Below, in pieces: positions 22,475-23,400 of a DNA stretch of 23,400 nt. The translations under genes were made by a program, and so were the position numbers. The stretch's first letter is position 1. Every line of letters starts with the position of its first letter. Under the pieces are notes generated by a model that ran no database searches, had not been told where the DNA came from, and saw only the letters and a list, made by a program, of their open reading frames with translations. The stretch comes from RGIG8748 sp045545635 (GTDB taxonomy: Bacteria > Bacillota > Clostridia > UMGS1810): positions 1 to 23,400 of the forward strand of contig JAZQBI010000224.1 in assembly GCA_045545635.1 (NCBI GenBank), written 5' to 3'.

Positions 22475-23314
22475 ATGAGAAAAATCACAAATGAGCTTAT
22501 AGAAAGCTTTAAAAATTATTTAATTGAGGAGGAAAAGAGCGAAAACACCATAGAAAAGTATATCCGTGATATTACCTTCTTTATGGCTTGGCTATGCGGT
22601 CAGGAAGTAACAAAGATATTGGCTTTGGATTATAAAAAGGAACTTTGCGAAAAATATGCTCCTGCAAGTGTTAATGCGGCAATATCTTCTCTTAACAGTT
22701 TCTTTGCATTTATGGAGTGGCACAATATACGGATTAAGGCCTTGAAAATTCAAAGGCAGATCTTTTCAAACAAAGATAAGGAGCTTACAAAAGCGGAATA
22801 CGAAAGATTGCTTACAGCAGCTAAAAGCAAAAAGAATGAAAGATTGTATTACCTTATGCAAACGATTTGCAGTACGGGCATCCGTGTAAGTGAATTACGC
22901 TACATTACTACATCAGTCGTACATTCGGGACAAGCCGTTATAAACTGCAAAGGGAAAATGCGTATTGTTATCCTACCAAAAGAGCTTTGTAAGATATTAA
23001 AGAGGTATATCCGAGAAAATAATATTAAACACGGCTCCGTTTTTGTGAGCCGTAATGGTAAACCTCTTGACAGAAGCCATATATGGAAGATGTTAAAGGC
23101 GTTATGCGAAACCGCGGGAGTTTCAAAAGATAAGGTATTCCCGCATAATTTGAGGCATCTTTTTGCACGGACTTATTATAGCTTGCAGAAAGACATCGTA
23201 AGACTTTCCGATATTTTGGGACACTCATCAGTAAATACAACAAGAATTTATACAATGAGCACGGGAGAAGTACACCGTAGGCACATACAAAAGCTTGGAC
23301 TTTTGCGGTGTTAA
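22475..23314 (+). CDS. Tyrosine-type site-specific recombinase/integrase
   Basis: 279 residues; the SD AAGGAAG lies 9 bases before the ATG. The N-terminal SAM-like core-binding domain (ELIESFKNYLIEEEKSENTIEKYIRD to FMEWH) is followed by the catalytic domain, with Arg in STGIRVSEL (about 138), Lys in CKGKMR, HNLRH (His-x-x-Arg, about 226-229), HSS in LGHSSVNTT and the nucleophile Tyr in RIYTM (about 260). The set is complete, so it is probably active. It is XerC/D-sized and ends LGLLRC. I recall near-identical proteins as common in gut Clostridia, but cannot check. Being the last gene in the window, it may be one end of a mobile or variable region; no attachment site can be identified here. 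Confidence 0.92.
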   Translation: MRKITNELIESFKNYLIEEEKSENTIEKYIRDITFFMAWLCGQEVTKILALDYKKELCEKYAPASVNAAISSLNSFFAFMEWHNIRIKALKIQRQIFSNKDKELTKAEYERLLTAAKSKKNERLYYLMQTICSTGIRVSELRYITTSVVHSGQAVINCKGKMRIVILPKELCKILKRYIRENNIKHGSVFVSRNGKPLDRSHIWKMLKALCETAGVSKDKVFPHNLRHLFARTYYSLQKDIVRLSDILGHSSVNTTRIYTMSTGEVHRRHIQKLGLLRC

Positions 23315-23325
23315 AATATAAAAAG

Positions 23326-23347
23326 CCACATAATTCTTATTATGTGG
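23326..23347. terminator. Hairpin downstream of the recombinase gene
   Basis: CCACATAAT (23326-23334) and ATTATGTGG (23339-23347) pair perfectly over 9 bp with a 4-base loop. The T-tract is weak on both strands, so it could be a terminator or a recombinase-related inverted repeat. The last 50 bases are almost pure A/T with nothing else identifiable. Confidence 0.5.
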
Positions 23348-23400
23348 AAATCCTATATAAATCAATTTATTACATATATTATAAATTATAACATATTATA

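Overview
The window looks like chromosome of an anaerobic, endospore-forming Clostridia, probably a gut Oscillospirales/Lachnospirales-type organism. The grounds are: germinant-receptor genes, a Veg homologue, rubrerythrin, an S-layer-homology (SLH) surface protein, the fusion of IspH to ribosomal protein S1 downstream of cmk and plsC (an arrangement known from Clostridia), and AT-rich intergenic DNA with Gram-positive-type promoters. Many starts use the Shine-Dalgarno (SD) sequence AGGTGA or GGTGA 5-6 nt before the start codon, several of which are TTG or GTG.

Layout. (1) Positions 1-1904, + strand: the 3' part of a secreted SLH protein with a DUF4886 (SGNH-like) domain, then a second small SGNH hydrolase, closed by a strong terminator. 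(2) 2004-5669, + strand: an operon with its own promoter. It holds an XRE-type helix-turn-helix fused to a BadF/MurK-like sugar kinase, MurQ (MurNAc-6-phosphate etherase) and a cytoplasmic DUF4838 protein. This reads as a peptidoglycan amino-sugar salvage operon. (3) 8438-5740, - strand: two sugar-phosphate isomerase/epimerase-like TIM barrels flanking a Gfo/Idh/MocA dehydrogenase that is frameshifted here. A divergent AraC regulator (8548-9420, +) is the likely controller. (4) 12838-9482, - strand: a small P-loop protein, then yigZ and a class B penicillin-binding protein (4-base overlap), rubrerythrin, and a 57-residue YtxH-like protein with a GTG start. (5) 13194-12952, - strand: Veg. (6) 13290-17038, + strand: a spore germinant-receptor operon. 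It comprises GerA, a single reading frame joining GerB to GerC through an internal lipobox, and a 51-residue two-TM protein that could be a D-type accessory subunit. (7) 17109-18020, +: a LysR regulator. (8) 18131-21395, +: cmk, plsC and ispH::S1, overlapping by 1-4 bases. (9) 21520-22248, +: a secreted, C-terminally anchored protein of unknown function. (10) 22475-23314, +: a tyrosine recombinase at the right edge, which may mark an accessory element.

The most unusual item is the GerB-GerC fusion. Its topology would let lipoprotein processing split one translation product into two receptor subunits; alternatively, a 7-A homopolymer exactly at the junction hides an indel. Next come the HTH-kinase fusion beside murQ, an in-frame SD plus AUG at the IspH/S1 boundary, and a hairpin that buries the rubrerythrin ribosome-binding site. 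No tRNA, rRNA, CRISPR array, insertion sequence or riboswitch was seen, and no gene-free stretch exceeds about 300 bases.
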